From: Oscillospiraceae bacterium
GTDB lineage: Bacteria; Bacillota; Clostridia; Oscillospirales; Oscillospiraceae
Direction: 5' to 3'
Length of the DNA stretch: 51,734 nt
NCBI GenBank assembly: GCA_902799075.1
Contig: CADBYZ010000011.1
Span: 1 to 51,734 of the forward strand
Position 1 is the stretch's first letter; each line of letters begins with the position of its first letter. The position numbers and the translations under genes were made by a program. Of this stretch, positions 51,256-51,734 are shown one piece after another. Below the pieces are notes generated by a model that saw nothing but the letters and a program-made list of their open reading frames with translations, was not told the DNA's origin and ran no database searches.

Positions 51256-51734
51256 ATGGCAGTCGTATCCATGAAGCAGCTGCTCGAGGCCGGTGTCCAC
51301 TTCGGTCACCAGACCCGCCGCTGGAACCCCAAGATGGCCGAGTACATCTGGCCGAGTACATCTACTGTGAGCGTAACGGCATCTACATCATTGACCTTCA
51401 GAAAACCGTCAAGAAGCTCGAGGAAGCCTACAGCTTCGTCCGCGATCTCGCGGCCAACGGCCAGACCATCCTCTTCGTCGGCACCAAGAAGCAGGCGACC
51501 GACGCCGTCAAGGAAGAGGCCTCCCGCGTCGGCATGTACTATGTCAACGCCCGCTGGCTCGGCGGCATGCTCACCAACTTCAAGACCATGCGCACCCGCG
51601 TTGACCGCCTGGCCCAGCTCAAGAAGATGCAGGAAGACGGCACCTTCGACATGCTGCCCAAGAAGGAAGTCATGAAGCACCTGGGCGAGATGGAGAAGCT
51701 CGAGAAGTATCTCGGCGGCGTCAAGGAAATGAAG
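51256..51734 (+). CDS. rpsB: 30S ribosomal protein S2, frameshifted by a 14-bp duplication; 3' end outside the window
   Basis: The start [30 protein letters not shown] is unmistakable S2, with AAGGAG before ATG 51256. A perfect tandem copy of GGCCGAGTACATCT (51336-51349 and 51350-51363) then shifts the frame. S2 resumes in the other frame as [48 protein letters not shown] and [13 protein letters not shown], running to the window end. Removing one copy restores a normal protein. Since S2 is essential, an assembly or sequencing error, or a very recent mutation, is more likely than a stable allele. An ATG at 51234 opens a frame that reads through into the distal part but has no S2 N-terminus. 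Confidence 0.92.
51336..51363 (+). repeat. 14-bp perfect tandem duplication within rpsB
   Basis: Two adjacent copies of GGCCGAGTACATCT; 14 is not a multiple of three, so the reading frame of S2 is broken here. Confidence 0.97.

Noticed and set aside
51234-51734. Separate gene from ATG 51234
   Set aside because: Its first 40 residues overlap the S2 N-terminus out of frame and resemble nothing; it is open only because of the 14-bp duplication.

Overview
The window is GC-rich Gram-positive DNA. Evidence includes class B sortases, TTGNNN/TATAAT promoters with 16-18 bp spacers, strong AGGAGG ribosome sites, a PyrR attenuator, a BirA-operated bioY-birA pair and BspA/MBG-type surface proteins. This fits a gut Clostridia lineage of the Oscillospiraceae type; the taxonomic placement is inference.

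Layout. 0-8 kb: the end of a secreted protein, a class B sortase next to a sortase homologue that has lost its catalytic His and Cys, a GNAT acetyltransferase, and a peptide-binding lipoprotein coupled to a membrane EAL phosphodiesterase with a degenerate GGDEF. 8-12 kb: nitroreductase, birA, bioY with a recognisable BirA operator, malQ, and two small inverted-repeat (MITE-like) elements. 12-16 kb: a TIR-transmembrane-leucine-rich-repeat protein diverging from a ROK-like kinase and D-lyxose isomerase operon. 16-23.6 kb: two divergent operons that look like one fatty-acid system. One side has an acyl-AMP ligase, an acyl carrier protein, an acyl-ACP thioesterase and a HIT protein. The other has a close homologue of the Propionibacterium (Cutibacterium) acnes polyunsaturated fatty acid isomerase, a retinol-saturase/phytoene-desaturase-like flavoprotein, and an NAD(P)H reductase with its own 2Fe-2S domain. 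A stand-alone ATP-cone protein follows.

23.7-35.6 kb is accessory DNA ending at the 3' end of a tRNA-Pro(UGG) gene. It holds a 1365-residue surface protein, a livF fragment, an A-T-C non-ribosomal peptide synthetase coupled to a MATE exporter, an AbiE toxin-antitoxin pair and a serine-recombinase remnant. An 11-base piece of the tRNA 3' end recurs at the left boundary and, with one mismatch, inside the region, as expected of attachment sites.

35.7-43.4 kb: PyrR attenuator-pyrR-uracil permease, an IS1182-family insertion sequence, a CoA-transferase with a guanylate-kinase-like protein lacking the P-loop lysine, and a divergent TetR regulator with a radical-SAM-like protein lacking the iron-sulfur cysteines. 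43.4-51.7 kb: a broken aconitase X gene; an operon of a 1900-residue surface protein with an aerolysin-like segment, a 40-residue peptide and a small leucine-rich-repeat protein; and rpsB, frameshifted by a 14-bp tandem duplication and cut by the window end.

The strongest candidate for an undescribed system is the divergent 16.1-23.3 kb cluster. I read it as a carrier-protein-tethered pathway that isomerises and then saturates polyunsaturated fatty acids. A cross-cutting oddity is the number of homologues that have lost catalytic residues: sortase, GGDEF, guanylate kinase and radical SAM.
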